A stretch of 64,000 nucleotides of DNA. Source: Halosaccharopolyspora lacisalsi (GTDB lineage Bacteria > Actinomycetota > Actinomycetes > Mycobacteriales > Pseudonocardiaceae). Location of the stretch: positions 729,134 through 793,133 of the forward strand of contig NZ_JACGWZ010000002.1 of NCBI RefSeq assembly GCF_014137975.1, read 5' to 3'. The translations under genes were made by a program, and so were the position numbers. This document shows positions 33,915 through 43,388 of the stretch, piece after piece; the stretch's first letter is position 1; every line of letters starts with the position of its first letter. The notes under the pieces are model-generated. The model saw only the letters and a list, made by a program, of their open reading frames with translations, had not been told where the DNA came from and ran no database searches.

Positions 33915-34325
33915 TCATCGCCGGAAGACGACGAGGCGCTGGACTGCGAAGTTGAACGTCGTCCCCATGCTCTGGGAGAGCATCCAGGCCACGGTGATCG
34001 TCCACCACGCGTCCGGAAACAGCCGGAGGGCCAGCGTGTTGACGACCATGACGATCAGAAAGCTCAGGGTGTGGGCGACGGCGACGAGCCCGACTTCGCG
34101 GGTGTCGCGACGCGAGTCGAACGTCCAGCGCCGGTTGAGCAGGTAGGCCGTGGTGCTGCCGCAGACGAAGCTCAGCGCTCGGGCCAGCTCCGGCCAGTCC
34201 CAGAGCGCGATGAACACCAGTATGCTGCCGTAGTCGACGCTGGCCGCGACCCCGCCGACCAGGACGAATCGGCGGAGCTGGGCGAGCACACCGGCCGGCT
34301 TCGACGCGGCACGCACCGCACTCAC
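33915..34325 (-). CDS. GtrA-family membrane protein
   Basis: 136 residues, four transmembrane helices: LRRFVLVGGVAASVDYGSI, FVCGSTTAYLLNRRWTF, HTLSFLIVMVVNTLAL and WMLSQSMGTTFNFAVQRLVVF. The conserved RRWTF and NFAVQRLVVF motifs are typical of GtrA/DPMS-associated flippases that help move polyprenyl-phosphate-linked sugars across the membrane. It is isolated here, so the associated glycosyltransferase is unknown. Confidence 0.9.
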   Translation of the reverse strand: MSAVRAASKPAGVLAQLRRFVLVGGVAASVDYGSILVFIALWDWPELARALSFVCGSTTAYLLNRRWTFDSRRDTREVGLVAVAHTLSFLIVMVVNTLALRLFPDAWWTITVAWMLSQSMGTTFNFAVQRLVVFRR

Positions 34326-34518
34326 GATCGATCAGCACCCACTGCCGAGGGGGCCGAGACTGTCAGTGGCACGAGCGAGGGCATAGTAGAACTAACTCCC
34401 GGACAACGGTTTCTCATTCCAACGATCTCCGAACGGACCGCGGAAAACATCGGGTACACCACCGATCCCCACCCCGAACCATTGCCCCGAGGGACGAGGC
34501 ACCGGTGATGATCACTGC

Positions 34519-34734
34519 TTAGTGCTGCGTGGTGCTCGCCTCGTTCGACGAGGTGCCGGTGGGGTCGTCGGAGCTGGAGACCTCGCCGGGCAGCTGCACG
34601 GTCCTGCTCGGCGGTCCCGGGGCCCAGGCGCACCAGCGCGTCTCCTCGCGGACGTGCACGGCCGTCCGGGCCGATAGTGCCCCGGGCGCGTAGGCCCGAA
34701 ACCGGAACCCCGCCGTCACCGCGAACAGCTTCAC
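34519..34734 (-). CDS. Small hypothetical protein
   Basis: 71 residues from GTG 34734 with strongly coding-like third positions. It reads KLFAVTAGFRFRAYAPGALS, then RTAVHVREETRWCAWAPGPP and a Ser/Thr-rich tail. No signal, helix or family recognised. The flanking stretches 34326-34518 and 34735-34964 hold no further gene. A -10-like TATTAT (34843-34838, minus strand) lies upstream of this gene. Confidence 0.5.
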   Translation of the reverse strand: MKLFAVTAGFRFRAYAPGALSARTAVHVREETRWCAWAPGPPSRTVQLPGEVSSSDDPTGTSSNEASTTQH

Positions 34735-34964
34735 CCCGCTCGACCGGCTACCCCCCGGAAAACACACCACGCGCTGCCGACTCCCCACGTTCCCCTGCCG
34801 CGACCGACACTCGTCTACACCGACCACGAAGGAGACCATAATATCCACCGAACCGGCGACTTCGTCACACACCGTGTCACCGAAAACGAGCACCCTCCGG
34901 CTCCCGCCGTGCATCGCCGGTGTGCGGCCTCACTCGCCGGTGCGGCCCGGTCGAAACGCCGAGC

Positions 34965-37900
34965 TCACTGAAAGACCAGGCTGACCACCGTCGCGGCGGT
35001 GGAGGCCCCCAGCGCCGCCGCCCAACCGTGCGGCCACAGCGGGGTGCACCCGAAGAAGTGGCTGAGCCCCGGCACCTGGACGATCGTGACGAGGGCGGCC
35101 ACGGAGGCGAGCGAGCAGCCGACGACCAGGGGAGTACGCCCGCGAATGGCCATGGTCTGCCCGAGCTGTGCGCCGATCAGGGCGACGAGGGCGACGGTAC
35201 TGGCGTGCTGGGCGGTTCCCAGGCGACCGATGAACCACGCTGCTGTGGCGGCTCCCGCCGTGATCAGGCCCCGGCGGTAGATGTCCTTGGTCAAAGCGGT
35301 GCCGAGGGATGCCTCCGGCCCCTCGGCCAGCAGCATGTGCGCGGTGATCCGCGGCGGTGGGCGGACGGCGATGGCCATCGCGGGCAACACGTCGGTGAGA
35401 GCGTTGACCAGCAACAACTGCCGTGCGTTCATCCCGCCCTGGGAGGTGACGAGCCCGGTCATGACGGTGTAGCCGATCTCACCGAGGTTGCCGCCGAGCA
35501 GGATCGCCAGCGAGTCGCGGACGGAGGCCCACATGGCGCGTCCCTCGACGATGGCATCGACGATGGTCTCGATGCGATCGTCGGTGACCACGAGGTCGGC
35601 GGCTTCGCGCGCGGCGGGAGTGGCGTGCTCACCGAGGGCGATACCGATGTCGGCCAGCCTGATCGCGGGGGCGTCGTTGGCGCCGTCACCGGTCACCGCC
35701 ACGATGCGGTCGATGCTTCGCAGTGCTCGCACGATCCGCGCCTTCTGCTCGGGGGTGACCCTGGCGAACACGGCCACGTCGCCGATCAGCTCCGAGAGCT
35801 CGGCGTCGTCGAGGGCGTCCAGATCCGGTCCGGTCATCACGCGGTGCCCGTTGAGCACATTGAGCTCGGCGGCGATGGCCTGCGCCGTACTGGGGTGGTC
35901 ACCGGTGATCATGATGATCTGGACCCCGGCCTGCTGGAGCTGACCCACGGACTCGGCCGCCGTGGAGCGGATCGTGTCCGCCAACGCGATCATGCCGGAC
36001 AGGGTGAGACCACGGATCCTGGACTCGTCGAGATCGCGCCGATCGGAGGCGAAGCGCTCGGCGACGGCCAGCACCCGAAACCCCATCCGAGCCATCCGGT
36101 CCATCTCGTCCAGCGCCGACTTCCGACCGGCTTCGTCCAGCGGTACCCGCACCCCGTCGGCGTAGCGGTGCGTGCACTGCGCCAGCACGACCTCGGGGGC
36201 GCCCTTGACGCTGAGCAGCTGACCTTGCTCGCCGGAGCCCAGCACGGCGTGGTACGAGCGGGACGGTTCGAACGGCAGCTCCTCGAGCCGCCGCCACCCC
36301 GGTTCACCCTCCTGCGGGGACACCGCGATCTCCTGGGCCCCCTCGACCACGGCACGGTCGGTGGGATGGGGCAGGTCCTCGCCGTTCTCCCCCGCCGGGC
36401 TGGCCCGCAGCGCCGCACCGATCACCGCGCGATGCACCCTTTCGGACCGCTCGATCGGACGACTGTCCGTGCCGTCGGAGACGTAGCGCAGCGAGATGCG
36501 TCCCTCGGTCAGCGTGCCGGTCTTGTCGAAGCAGAGCGCCTGGGCGCGCCCGAGGGCCTCGACGGTCGAGGTGTTGCGGACCAGCGCACCGCGCCGGGAC
36601 AACCGCTGGGCCGAAGCCAGCTCCGCGGCGGTGGCCACGAACGGAAGCCCTTCCGGGACCGCCGCCACGGCCAGGCTCACCGCACGTCCCACCGCCGCCG
36701 ACGCGGCTCGACCGCGAACCAGGTCCGCGGAAAGCAGGACGACCCCGGCACCGGCGCACAGCGGCACCGTGGTCTTGGTCAGCGTTCGCAGGCGTGCCGC
36801 CACACCTCCGGTTCGGTCGCGACGCTGATCGGTTCCCACCGTGCGACCGGCCTCGGTGTCCGCCCCGGTAGCCACCACCACGGCACTCGCCCACCCCACG
36901 GCGACCGCCGTGCCGCGGTACAACATGCTGTGCCGCTCCGCCACCACCGCGGCCGGAGTCGCGACCTCGCTCTTGGAGACCAGTTGCGACTCACCGGTGA
37001 GGCTGGACTCGTCGACCTGGAGCCCGTCGGCGGCGAGCAACCGGCAGTCGGCCGGCACGGAATCGCCGGAGCCCAGCTCGATCACGTCGCCGGGCACCAG
37101 TTCCTCGGTCGCGACGTCGACCCGCTCGTCGTCGCGACGCAGCGTCACGGAAACCGCGCTGACCTGGAGGAGTTCACTCAGCGCCCGATCGGCCTTGAGG
37201 CGCTGGAAGCCACCGATGAACGCGTTCATGCCCAGCACGGCGCCGATCACGGCGGCGTCGGTGATGGCTCCGATGCTCGCAGAGAGCGCGGCGCCACCGG
37301 CCAACGCCGGAGTCAGCGGCCCTTCCAACTCCTCCAGGGTCGCGCGGACCAAGCCCACTCGCCGATCCGGCTGCCGCTCTCCCCGACCGACGAGGCGATG
37401 CAGTGCCTCCTGTTCGGACAGTCCCTCCGGAGCACTGTCCAAACGCGCCAGTACCTGCGACGGCGACATGGCGTGCCAGGGAGTTCGTGGCGCCGCGTGC
37501 GGGACCGGGTACCGCGCGGCCTTCATGCCCCACCACGTACCCGCGGCGAGGGCCAACACGCTAGCGGCGGAAACGGGAATCCCTGCTCGCGCCTGACTGC
37601 GGTACGCGGGACCGAGCACGGCCAGCACCGCGCCACCGAGGGAGGCTCCGGCGGCGATCCGAGCGCTGCGCGCACTCACCGTGCGTGCGAGCGGGATCAT
37701 GCCGAGCACGGCACAGCTCTCCCCCATGCCCGGACCGCCCAGTACGTGTGCTCCCCACGGTGGGGTTCGCCCGCGTACTATGCCGATCCCCAGATCGGCG
37801 GCGGCCAGTCTCGCGCCCCCATACGGCGAGACGACGGCGACGCCCCGCCCTTCGTCCTGGAGGGTGCGCACCGACCGGGCAAGGTGCGTTCCTCCCGCGA

Positions 37901-39308
37901 CCGTGTCCGATACGCCGAGTCGTTCGGCCAGCCGGCTGCCGCGCTCGGCGATCAGGGTCGATCCGACCTCCCGCGCCGCGGCAAGCAGTTCGTCGGTCAG
38001 CGGATCCAGCTCCTCCACGGCCTCGAACACGGCCACCGTGTCGTCGTCGTTCCGCAGCGCGAAGATCCGCCCACCCGGTGTGGTGACCTGCTGGACTCCC
38101 TCCCGCCACTGTTCCGGAAGATCGGAACGGCCGTGCACCTCCCGAATGCTCCATCCGTCGGAGGTCGCCGCCGAGTTCTCGTCCCGGCCGATGAGCTCGT
38201 GCGCGCGCTCCCACAGCCGCGCGTTGTCGACGTCATCGTGCCGTGAGACGAGATCCCGCACGGTCCAGTGCCCGGTTCGCAACGCGGCGGCGTCGACGAC
38301 CACCGTGTCGATGCGGTCCAGCTTCCGCAGTGCGCGCGGATCCAGCACGAGCGTGCCCCGCTCGGCCATCCCGAAGCCCAGCTGTGCGGCGAACGCGTCC
38401 CGGCCGAGATTGGCCGCGCGTGGTGCGGCAGCGACCAGGAGTCCCTGCGCGCGCTGGAAACTCCACGTCGTACCGAGTGTGGCCGCGAAGGCCGTGGGGG
38501 CCGCCAGCAGCGAACCGTGACCGACCTGCTCGATCGGTCCGGAAGGCAACCGACCGAGGCGCTCGTCCACGGCCTGAGGTGCACTGCGATGAGTGTCGGG
38601 ACGATCTCCGAAGCGCTCGTCCCAGTGCTGCCAGCTACGCTGCGCCGACTGGGACTCCCGCAGCAGGAACAAGCGCATCGCGGACTCGGTGATCAGACTC
38701 GTCGGCTGCTGGGCCAGCGTGTGGGCCACGGCATTGCCCAGATTGACCACCAGGTCGGTTCCCGACCTGCCCAGGTACGACTCCAGGGTCTCGTGGATCC
38801 GCGGGGCCGAGTCGGCGGTGGTCAGCATGGCCGGAACCGATTCGGGCAGCGCGGGTATCGGCAACGCGCGTGCGATCGCGGCGTAACCGAGCCCACCGAG
38901 GTTCGCTCCGATCACGACGGCGTGGCCGAGCACGGCCCCGGGGCCGGCCGGATGGGTGGTACCGGCCTCGGCGTAGGACTCCTCGTCCAAGCCGCCGGAA
39001 GCCTCGACCTCCCGCACCACGTCGACCAGTTCGTCCGCGGCGACCAGCTCCGAATCGTGACCGACGACCACGCACCCGAGCGCGGCGTTGGCCTCGGCCC
39101 ACTCCACCCCGTCGAGATGCTCCAGGTGTTCGGTGATCATTCCGACCCGCTGCTCGTTGCGGGGATCCTGGATCCCGCGGACCGCGATGTGCGTTCGGCC
39201 GTTCGACGACCACACCGGCCGGGAAGGACCGTGCCTGGCGGCGGTACGGGCCGCTGTGACCAGCGGTGTCAGTACCTGCGAAGCGAGCGCTCCCATCCTG
39301 GACAGCAT
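34965..39308 (-). CDS. CtpI-like large P-type ATPase with a degenerate N-terminal copy
   Basis: 1,447 residues, about twice a normal pump. An HMA-like segment (about 40-110) leads into an N-terminal module that mimics an ATPase (RGTLVLDPRALRKLDRIDTV then VVDAAALRTG). Here the phosphorylation site is DAAAL at Asp339 instead of DKTGT. The C-terminal module (about 650-1447) is complete: VDESSLTGES, AAVPEGLPF in M4, Asp928 in CFDKTGTLT, and TGDGANDAPAI. PEGLP is typical of P2-type calcium/magnesium pumps. The architecture resembles CtpI of mycobacteria. The ion is uncertain. A regulatory role for the dead half is inference. Confidence 0.9.
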   Translation of the reverse strand: MLSRMGALASQVLTPLVTAARTAARHGPSRPVWSSNGRTHIAVRGIQDPRNEQRVGMITEHLEHLDGVEWAEANAALGCVVVGHDSELVAADELVDVVREVEASGGLDEESYAEAGTTHPAGPGAVLGHAVVIGANLGGLGYAAIARALPIPALPESVPAMLTTADSAPRIHETLESYLGRSGTDLVVNLGNAVAHTLAQQPTSLITESAMRLFLLRESQSAQRSWQHWDERFGDRPDTHRSAPQAVDERLGRLPSGPIEQVGHGSLLAAPTAFAATLGTTWSFQRAQGLLVAAAPRAANLGRDAFAAQLGFGMAERGTLVLDPRALRKLDRIDTVVVDAAALRTGHWTVRDLVSRHDDVDNARLWERAHELIGRDENSAATSDGWSIREVHGRSDLPEQWREGVQQVTTPGGRIFALRNDDDTVAVFEAVEELDPLTDELLAAAREVGSTLIAERGSRLAERLGVSDTVAGGTHLARSVRTLQDEGRGVAVVSPYGGARLAAADLGIGIVRGRTPPWGAHVLGGPGMGESCAVLGMIPLARTVSARSARIAAGASLGGAVLAVLGPAYRSQARAGIPVSAASVLALAAGTWWGMKAARYPVPHAAPRTPWHAMSPSQVLARLDSAPEGLSEQEALHRLVGRGERQPDRRVGLVRATLEELEGPLTPALAGGAALSASIGAITDAAVIGAVLGMNAFIGGFQRLKADRALSELLQVSAVSVTLRRDDERVDVATEELVPGDVIELGSGDSVPADCRLLAADGLQVDESSLTGESQLVSKSEVATPAAVVAERHSMLYRGTAVAVGWASAVVVATGADTEAGRTVGTDQRRDRTGGVAARLRTLTKTTVPLCAGAGVVLLSADLVRGRAASAAVGRAVSLAVAAVPEGLPFVATAAELASAQRLSRRGALVRNTSTVEALGRAQALCFDKTGTLTEGRISLRYVSDGTDSRPIERSERVHRAVIGAALRASPAGENGEDLPHPTDRAVVEGAQEIAVSPQEGEPGWRRLEELPFEPSRSYHAVLGSGEQGQLLSVKGAPEVVLAQCTHRYADGVRVPLDEAGRKSALDEMDRMARMGFRVLAVAERFASDRRDLDESRIRGLTLSGMIALADTIRSTAAESVGQLQQAGVQIIMITGDHPSTAQAIAAELNVLNGHRVMTGPDLDALDDAELSELIGDVAVFARVTPEQKARIVRALRSIDRIVAVTGDGANDAPAIRLADIGIALGEHATPAAREAADLVVTDDRIETIVDAIVEGRAMWASVRDSLAILLGGNLGEIGYTVMTGLVTSQGGMNARQLLLVNALTDVLPAMAIAVRPPPRITAHMLLAEGPEASLGTALTKDIYRRGLITAGAATAAWFIGRLGTAQHASTVALVALIGAQLGQTMAIRGRTPLVVGCSLASVAALVTIVQVPGLSHFFGCTPLWPHGWAAALGASTAATVVSLVFQ

Positions 39309-39473
39309 CGTGGAATCAGTCCACCGGACTCGCGCACCGGGGGCCGCGCCCCCACGAACCGCGCACCGGACCCGCGTGCCGAGCTCCGGGATGTCCTCGC
39401 CCCGTGATCACCAAGACCTCTCCTTCACTCCCACCACCACAACGGAGTCACCAGTCTACGACGAGTGTCCGGT

Positions 39474-39599
39474 TCATGAACAGCAGAACACGATCGGGTC
39501 CCGATCGGGCAACTCGAAGGTGAACGACCCACCGGCTCGCACCTGCCGAAAGCCGAGTACGGCCTTACGGTGTTGGGTGACGTGCGTGGCCGCGCTCAT
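39474..39599 (-). CDS. Possible 41-residue peptide ending in Cys-Cys-Ser
   Basis: ATG 39599 to TGA 39474. It reads MSAATHVTQHRKAVLGF, then RQVRAGGSFTFELPDRD and PIVFCCS, with mainly G/C third positions. It is the only coding-like frame in the 315-bp region between the P-type ATPase and the DinB gene. No modification enzyme of a peptide natural-product pathway is nearby, so a RiPP precursor is only a thought. It could be a noise frame. Confidence 0.35.
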   Translation of the reverse strand: MSAATHVTQHRKAVLGFRQVRAGGSFTFELPDRDPIVFCCS

Positions 39600-39623
39600 G
39601 TCCGCCGAAGGGAGCATCCTGCC

Positions 39624-40142
39624 ATGACAAGCGCCGATGTGCTCGTCGACGCGTTCGACCGAATCCGCGGGACCGTGCACCAGGTGGTCGACGGGCTCGG
39701 TCCGGATCAGCTCGCGTTCCGGGTCGAGCGCGAGGCGAACACGATCGCGTGGTTGGTATGGCACCTCACCCGAGTCCAGGACGATCACGTCTCCGAGCCC
39801 GCGCGGACGGAGCAGGTGTGGACCTCGCAGGGCTGGGTGGAGCGGTTCGGGCTCTCGCTGCCTCCGGCGGACACGGGATTCGGGCACTCCTCCGACGATG
39901 TCGCGGCGCTCCGCGACATTCCCGCGGAAACGCTGGCCGGATATCACGACGCGGTCCACGAGCGCACGAAGCACTTCGTCGAGCGCCTCACCGACACCGA
40001 TCTCGCCCGCATCGTGGACGCGTCCTGGGATCCGCCGGTATCACTCGGCGTACGCCTGGTCAGCGTGATCTCCGACGGCTTGCAGCACGCCGGGCAAGCC
40101 GCCTTCGTCCGCGGAGTCGTGCAACGCGCACACCGACTCTGA
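39624..40142 (+). CDS. DinB-like, mycothiol-dependent-type metalloprotein (DUF664)
   Basis: 172 residues from ATG 39624 with GGGAG upstream. A four-helix bundle of the DinB/MDMPI type: VLVDAFDRIRGTVHQVVDGL, then IAWLVWHLTRVQDDHVSEPA with the first metal-binding His/Asp/His group, and VISDGLQHAGQAAFVRGVVQ with the last His. Members use mycothiol (in actinobacteria) or act as S-transferases or isomerases. The substrate is unknown. Confidence 0.85.
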   Translation: MTSADVLVDAFDRIRGTVHQVVDGLGPDQLAFRVEREANTIAWLVWHLTRVQDDHVSEPARTEQVWTSQGWVERFGLSLPPADTGFGHSSDDVAALRDIPAETLAGYHDAVHERTKHFVERLTDTDLARIVDASWDPPVSLGVRLVSVISDGLQHAGQAAFVRGVVQRAHRL

Positions 40143-40164
40143 CCCCGCCCCGCGCACAGCCCGG

Positions 40165-40803
40165 TCAGTCGAAGACAGCAGGTCCGGACGGCTCCCGGTG
40201 CAGGTCGTGGAGCAGGTGCAGCTCGTCGGCGGTGACTCGGCTGATCGACAGTTCTGGCAGCGCGTCGAGCGGGAACCAACCCACGTCGGCGGTCTCCAGC
40301 GCGTGGGGAGCCCGTTCCGGTTCCGGGCAGCGCTCGCACAGGAAGAACAGCTTGTAGACGTGTACCGCCATCGGAGGCCGGTGCCCGCGCCGCTCCCGGT
40401 CCAGCACGGCGGCCAGGCGCTCGGCCCGCACGGCCAGTCCGCTCTCCTCCCGCACTTCCCGGCACACCGCCTCACCGGCGGATTCCCCGACGTCGCACCA
40501 CCCGCCGGGCAGGGTCCAGCGCAGGTCGGATCGTTCCTGGATCAGCAGGACGCGATCGTCCTCGTCGAACAGCGCGCCTCGCACGTCCACCTTCGGCGTG
40601 GCATAACCCCGATCGGGAATCGTCGTGCGGTTCAGGGCGGGCACGGAGTCGGTCGTCACCAGGTCCATGAGATTCGCCGCGGCCTCGCGGACCTGCCGAT
40701 AGCGCTCGTGATCGAACTCGTCACGACCGTAGGCCAGGCCGGTCTGCGCCAGCGCCGCCAGCAGGGCGGACTGACGTCGTATGACCTCTTCGGGATCGTC
40801 CAA
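40165..40803 (-). CDS. NUDIX hydrolase with N-terminal helical domain
   Basis: 212 residues from TTG 40803, chosen because GGGGAGGGA lies just upstream. An in-frame ATG at 40914 would add 37 residues of weak coding character. Residues 1-70 form a helical domain often found before NUDIX domains (SALLAALAQTGLAYGRDEFD, RYRQVREAAANLMDLV). The NUDIX box appears as GGWCDVGESAGEAVCREVRE followed by ESGL. It probably hydrolyses a nucleoside-diphosphate derivative. The substrate cannot be predicted. Confidence 0.87.
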   Translation of the reverse strand: MDDPEEVIRRQSALLAALAQTGLAYGRDEFDHERYRQVREAAANLMDLVTTDSVPALNRTTIPDRGYATPKVDVRGALFDEDDRVLLIQERSDLRWTLPGGWCDVGESAGEAVCREVREESGLAVRAERLAAVLDRERRGHRPPMAVHVYKLFFLCERCPEPERAPHALETADVGWFPLDALPELSISRVTADELHLLHDLHREPSGPAVFD

Positions 40804-40917
40804 GACTCCCTCCCCGCATTCGACCCGTCGAGAAGCGCGCACGCCGGCTCCGAACGCACCATCTCGCTCGACCGGCCGGGGCGGTCCGATTTTCCCCTTC
40901 CGATCCTCCCCCACCGC

Positions 40918-42246
40918 TCATCCGCGGTCCCTTCCGGACCGGTGCCGGATGCTTCGCCGACTCGCGAGACGACGATAGCCGAGCGCGGCGACGGCGACCA
41001 CGACGGGGACCGCCACGTAGGCAGCGGCAAAAGGAGCGACGAAAGCGGTGAGGACGAAAGCGACAACGGCGACGACACGAGCGCGCCCGGACAGCAGGCG
41101 AGCGCCGGCCGCGGTACCGATGAGATAGGTGACCAGAATCAGCGTGGAAGGAACCGACACAAGGTCCTCGGTACCCCAGCGCGCGAAATAAGATGTGAGT
41201 AATCCGGCCACACCCATTCCCGCAGTGGCGCAAACACCCACGGCGGGCACTCCTCGGGTGTTCAGCCGAGCCATGGACCTCGGGAACCACTGATCACGAG
41301 CCAGGGCGTAGCCGAGACGTGAGATCGCGGCCATGAAGGCGTTGGTGGTGCCCGCACTGATGACGACGGCGAGTACACCAGCTGCCGTGGCCGCACTGAT
41401 GCCGAAACCGGCGCCGAGCACGCTCCCCACCGCGACGCGATCAGTCGTGGAGCTCCCATAGCTGCCTGTGACCACGACGGCGAAAGCCACACCCGAGTAG
41501 AGGACGAGCACGGTCACCACGGTGATCGCAGTGGCGCGCGTGAGATCTCGTCGTGCGTCGTGGAATTCTCCGGCCAAGTGCGCCACGGCCTCCCACCCGG
41601 CGAAGGCGAAGAACAACACCACCGCGGCCCGACCGATGCTGACAGCACCGTGGGGCGCGAACGGAGTGAAGTCTCCGGGATCCACCCGGGGCAGCGCCAC
41701 CAGGATCGTCACCAACAGCAGAAGGCTGACACCGGCAGCCAGCGCGAGCTGCACGCGTCCGCTCACCCGAAGTCCCGCCAGGTTCGCCGCGACCGCCAGC
41801 AGCAGAATCACCCCGGCGAAGAGGTAGGCGAAACGCTGGTCGATCCGCAGTGCGGAGGCTACGTAATAACCACCGGTCAGCGGAACGATGACATGCCCGA
41901 GTGCGACGGCTGTGAAATACCACCATCCCGCCACACCGCCGGCGCGCTCACCGAAAGCACGGCCGGCGAAGACGACGATTCCGCCGGCGTCGGGAAACCG
42001 GGAGGCCAACGCGGCGAATGTCATCGCCAGCGGCAAGCCGAGCGAACCGATGAACGCCCACGCCAGCAACGAGGCCGGACCGGCCAGCGAAGCCACCTGG
42101 CCGGGCAACACCAGTACTCCCGCGCCCAACACCGCTCCGACATACAGTGCGATGGCGTGACCGAGCCCGATGGCAGGCCTTGGCTGCCGGATCGTGGTTT
42201 TCGCGGTCCCCGCACTGCCCATTCGCGCTTCTTCGGATGCCGCCAC
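40918..42246 (-). CDS. APC-superfamily amino-acid permease
   Basis: 442 residues from GTG 42246, which has GAGGAG 6 nt upstream. About twelve helices. The first shows the APC substrate-binding unwound motif GAVLGAGVLVLPG. Later parts are ALASRFPDAGGIVVFAGRAF, VVLFFAFAGWEAVAHLAGEF and AGTTNAFMAAISRLGYALAR. It resembles the YjeH/L-methionine and branched-chain amino-acid exporter group. It diverges from the GlxA-type regulator across an 87-bp gap, so that protein probably controls it. Confidence 0.87.
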   Translation of the reverse strand: MAASEEARMGSAGTAKTTIRQPRPAIGLGHAIALYVGAVLGAGVLVLPGQVASLAGPASLLAWAFIGSLGLPLAMTFAALASRFPDAGGIVVFAGRAFGERAGGVAGWWYFTAVALGHVIVPLTGGYYVASALRIDQRFAYLFAGVILLLAVAANLAGLRVSGRVQLALAAGVSLLLLVTILVALPRVDPGDFTPFAPHGAVSIGRAAVVLFFAFAGWEAVAHLAGEFHDARRDLTRATAITVVTVLVLYSGVAFAVVVTGSYGSSTTDRVAVGSVLGAGFGISAATAAGVLAVVISAGTTNAFMAAISRLGYALARDQWFPRSMARLNTRGVPAVGVCATAGMGVAGLLTSYFARWGTEDLVSVPSTLILVTYLIGTAAGARLLSGRARVVAVVAFVLTAFVAPFAAAYVAVPVVVAVAALGYRRLASRRSIRHRSGRDRG

Positions 42247-42333
42247 GCGCACTCCTCGACTCCGCACCGGACAACCCGGTGTTGGTTACCGTCGAGACGA
42301 GCATCTCCGGCGAACTCGGCAGGCACGAGTGGC

Positions 42334-43314
42334 ATGATTGCCACGATGCGCAAGGATAGTGCCACCCATCGAGTCGCGGTCGCGATCACTCCGCAGGCAC
42401 CGATCTTCGAACTCGCGGTGCCGTGCGAAATCTTCGGCACCGACCGTCCCGAGCTGGCTGATCCCTGGTACCACCTGGACGTTTGCAGCACGGAGCCCGA
42501 CACCACCGTCGCTGCCGGATTCGTCGCCCACGGCGCGGCGAGCATGGTCGAGCTCGCGCGGGCCGACACCGTGATCGTGCCCGCCTGCGCCAACGTGCAC
42601 ACACGGCCTCCCGAGAAGCTGGTGGAGGCCGTCCGAACCGCCCACGAAGCCGGTTCCCGCATCGCGGGCATCTGTTCCGGGGCCTTCGTGCTGGCCGCGG
42701 CAGGCATCCTGGACGGTCGACGCAGCACAGCGCACTGGATGCACGCGCAGGAACTCGCCCGCTTGTACCCGCGGGTACACGTCGACCCCACCGTGCTCTA
42801 CTGCGAGGACGGCGGAGTGTTCACCTCCGCCGGTACCGCCGCCGGAATCGACCTCTGCCTCGAACTCGTCCGCCGCGACCACGGCACCGCGATCACCAAT
42901 GCGCTGGCACGCAGGCTGGTCGTACCGCCGCACCGCGACGGAGGCCAGGCTCAGTACATGCGGTTACCCGCGGTGACTCCCGACGACACCAGCCTGGCAC
43001 CACTGCTCGACTGGGCCCGAGCGCGGTTGGATCAGCCGCTCAGCGTCGACGATCTCGCTCAGCACGGTCACCTCAGTCGCCGTACGCTTGCTCGGCGATT
43101 TCACGACACCTTGGGGCTGGCACCGCTGCGCTGGCTGCGACACGAGCGCATTCGTCATGCGCAGCACCTTCTCGAAACCACCACGATGACCGTCGACCAC
43201 ATCGCCGCTCGCTCCGGACTCGGCACCGCCGCCAACCTCCGCCGCCATTTCACCGACCACGTCGGCGTCTCCCCACACGGTTACCGACGCACTTTTCGCA
43301 CCACGAGATCCTGA
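42334..43314 (+). CDS. GlxA-type AraC regulator with DJ-1/PfpI domain
   Basis: 326 residues. Residues 10-190 form a GATase1-like DJ-1/PfpI domain (VAVAITPQAPIFELAVPCEIF, IAGICSGAFVLAAAGILDGR, AHWMHAQEL), with Cys in the nucleophile-elbow position GICSG. Residues 220-326 are the AraC double HTH (VDDLAQHGHLSRRTLARRF, PLRWLRHERIRHAQHLLET, IAARSGLGTAANLRRHF). The start may be ATG 42334 or ATG 42346. It is divergent to the amino-acid permease gene, the likely target. The ligand-sensing role of the DJ-1 domain is known for the family only. Confidence 0.9.
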   Translation: MIATMRKDSATHRVAVAITPQAPIFELAVPCEIFGTDRPELADPWYHLDVCSTEPDTTVAAGFVAHGAASMVELARADTVIVPACANVHTRPPEKLVEAVRTAHEAGSRIAGICSGAFVLAAAGILDGRRSTAHWMHAQELARLYPRVHVDPTVLYCEDGGVFTSAGTAAGIDLCLELVRRDHGTAITNALARRLVVPPHRDGGQAQYMRLPAVTPDDTSLAPLLDWARARLDQPLSVDDLAQHGHLSRRTLARRFHDTLGLAPLRWLRHERIRHAQHLLETTTMTVDHIAARSGLGTAANLRRHFTDHVGVSPHGYRRTFRTTRS

Positions 43315-43328
43315 GGACCCCGTGGTGA

Positions 43329-43367
43329 ACGCGTCGTTTCGGCGGTGTGACCGCCGAAACGACGCGT
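43329..43367. terminator. Strong bidirectional terminator hairpin
   Basis: ACGCGTCGTTTCGGCGG (43329-43345) and CCGCCGAAACGACGCGT (43351-43367) form a perfect 17-bp stem around the loop TGTGA. It sits between the convergent GlxA-type regulator gene and the secreted protein gene. Confidence 0.9.
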
Positions 43368-43388
43368 CCCCCCAGCCGGAAAGCTCGG

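Noticed and set aside
34920..38246. A 1,108-codon plus-strand frame across the P-type ATPase
   Set aside because: It is antisense to a gene with complete pump motifs. The translation is rich in His, Arg and Gly without any fold signature.
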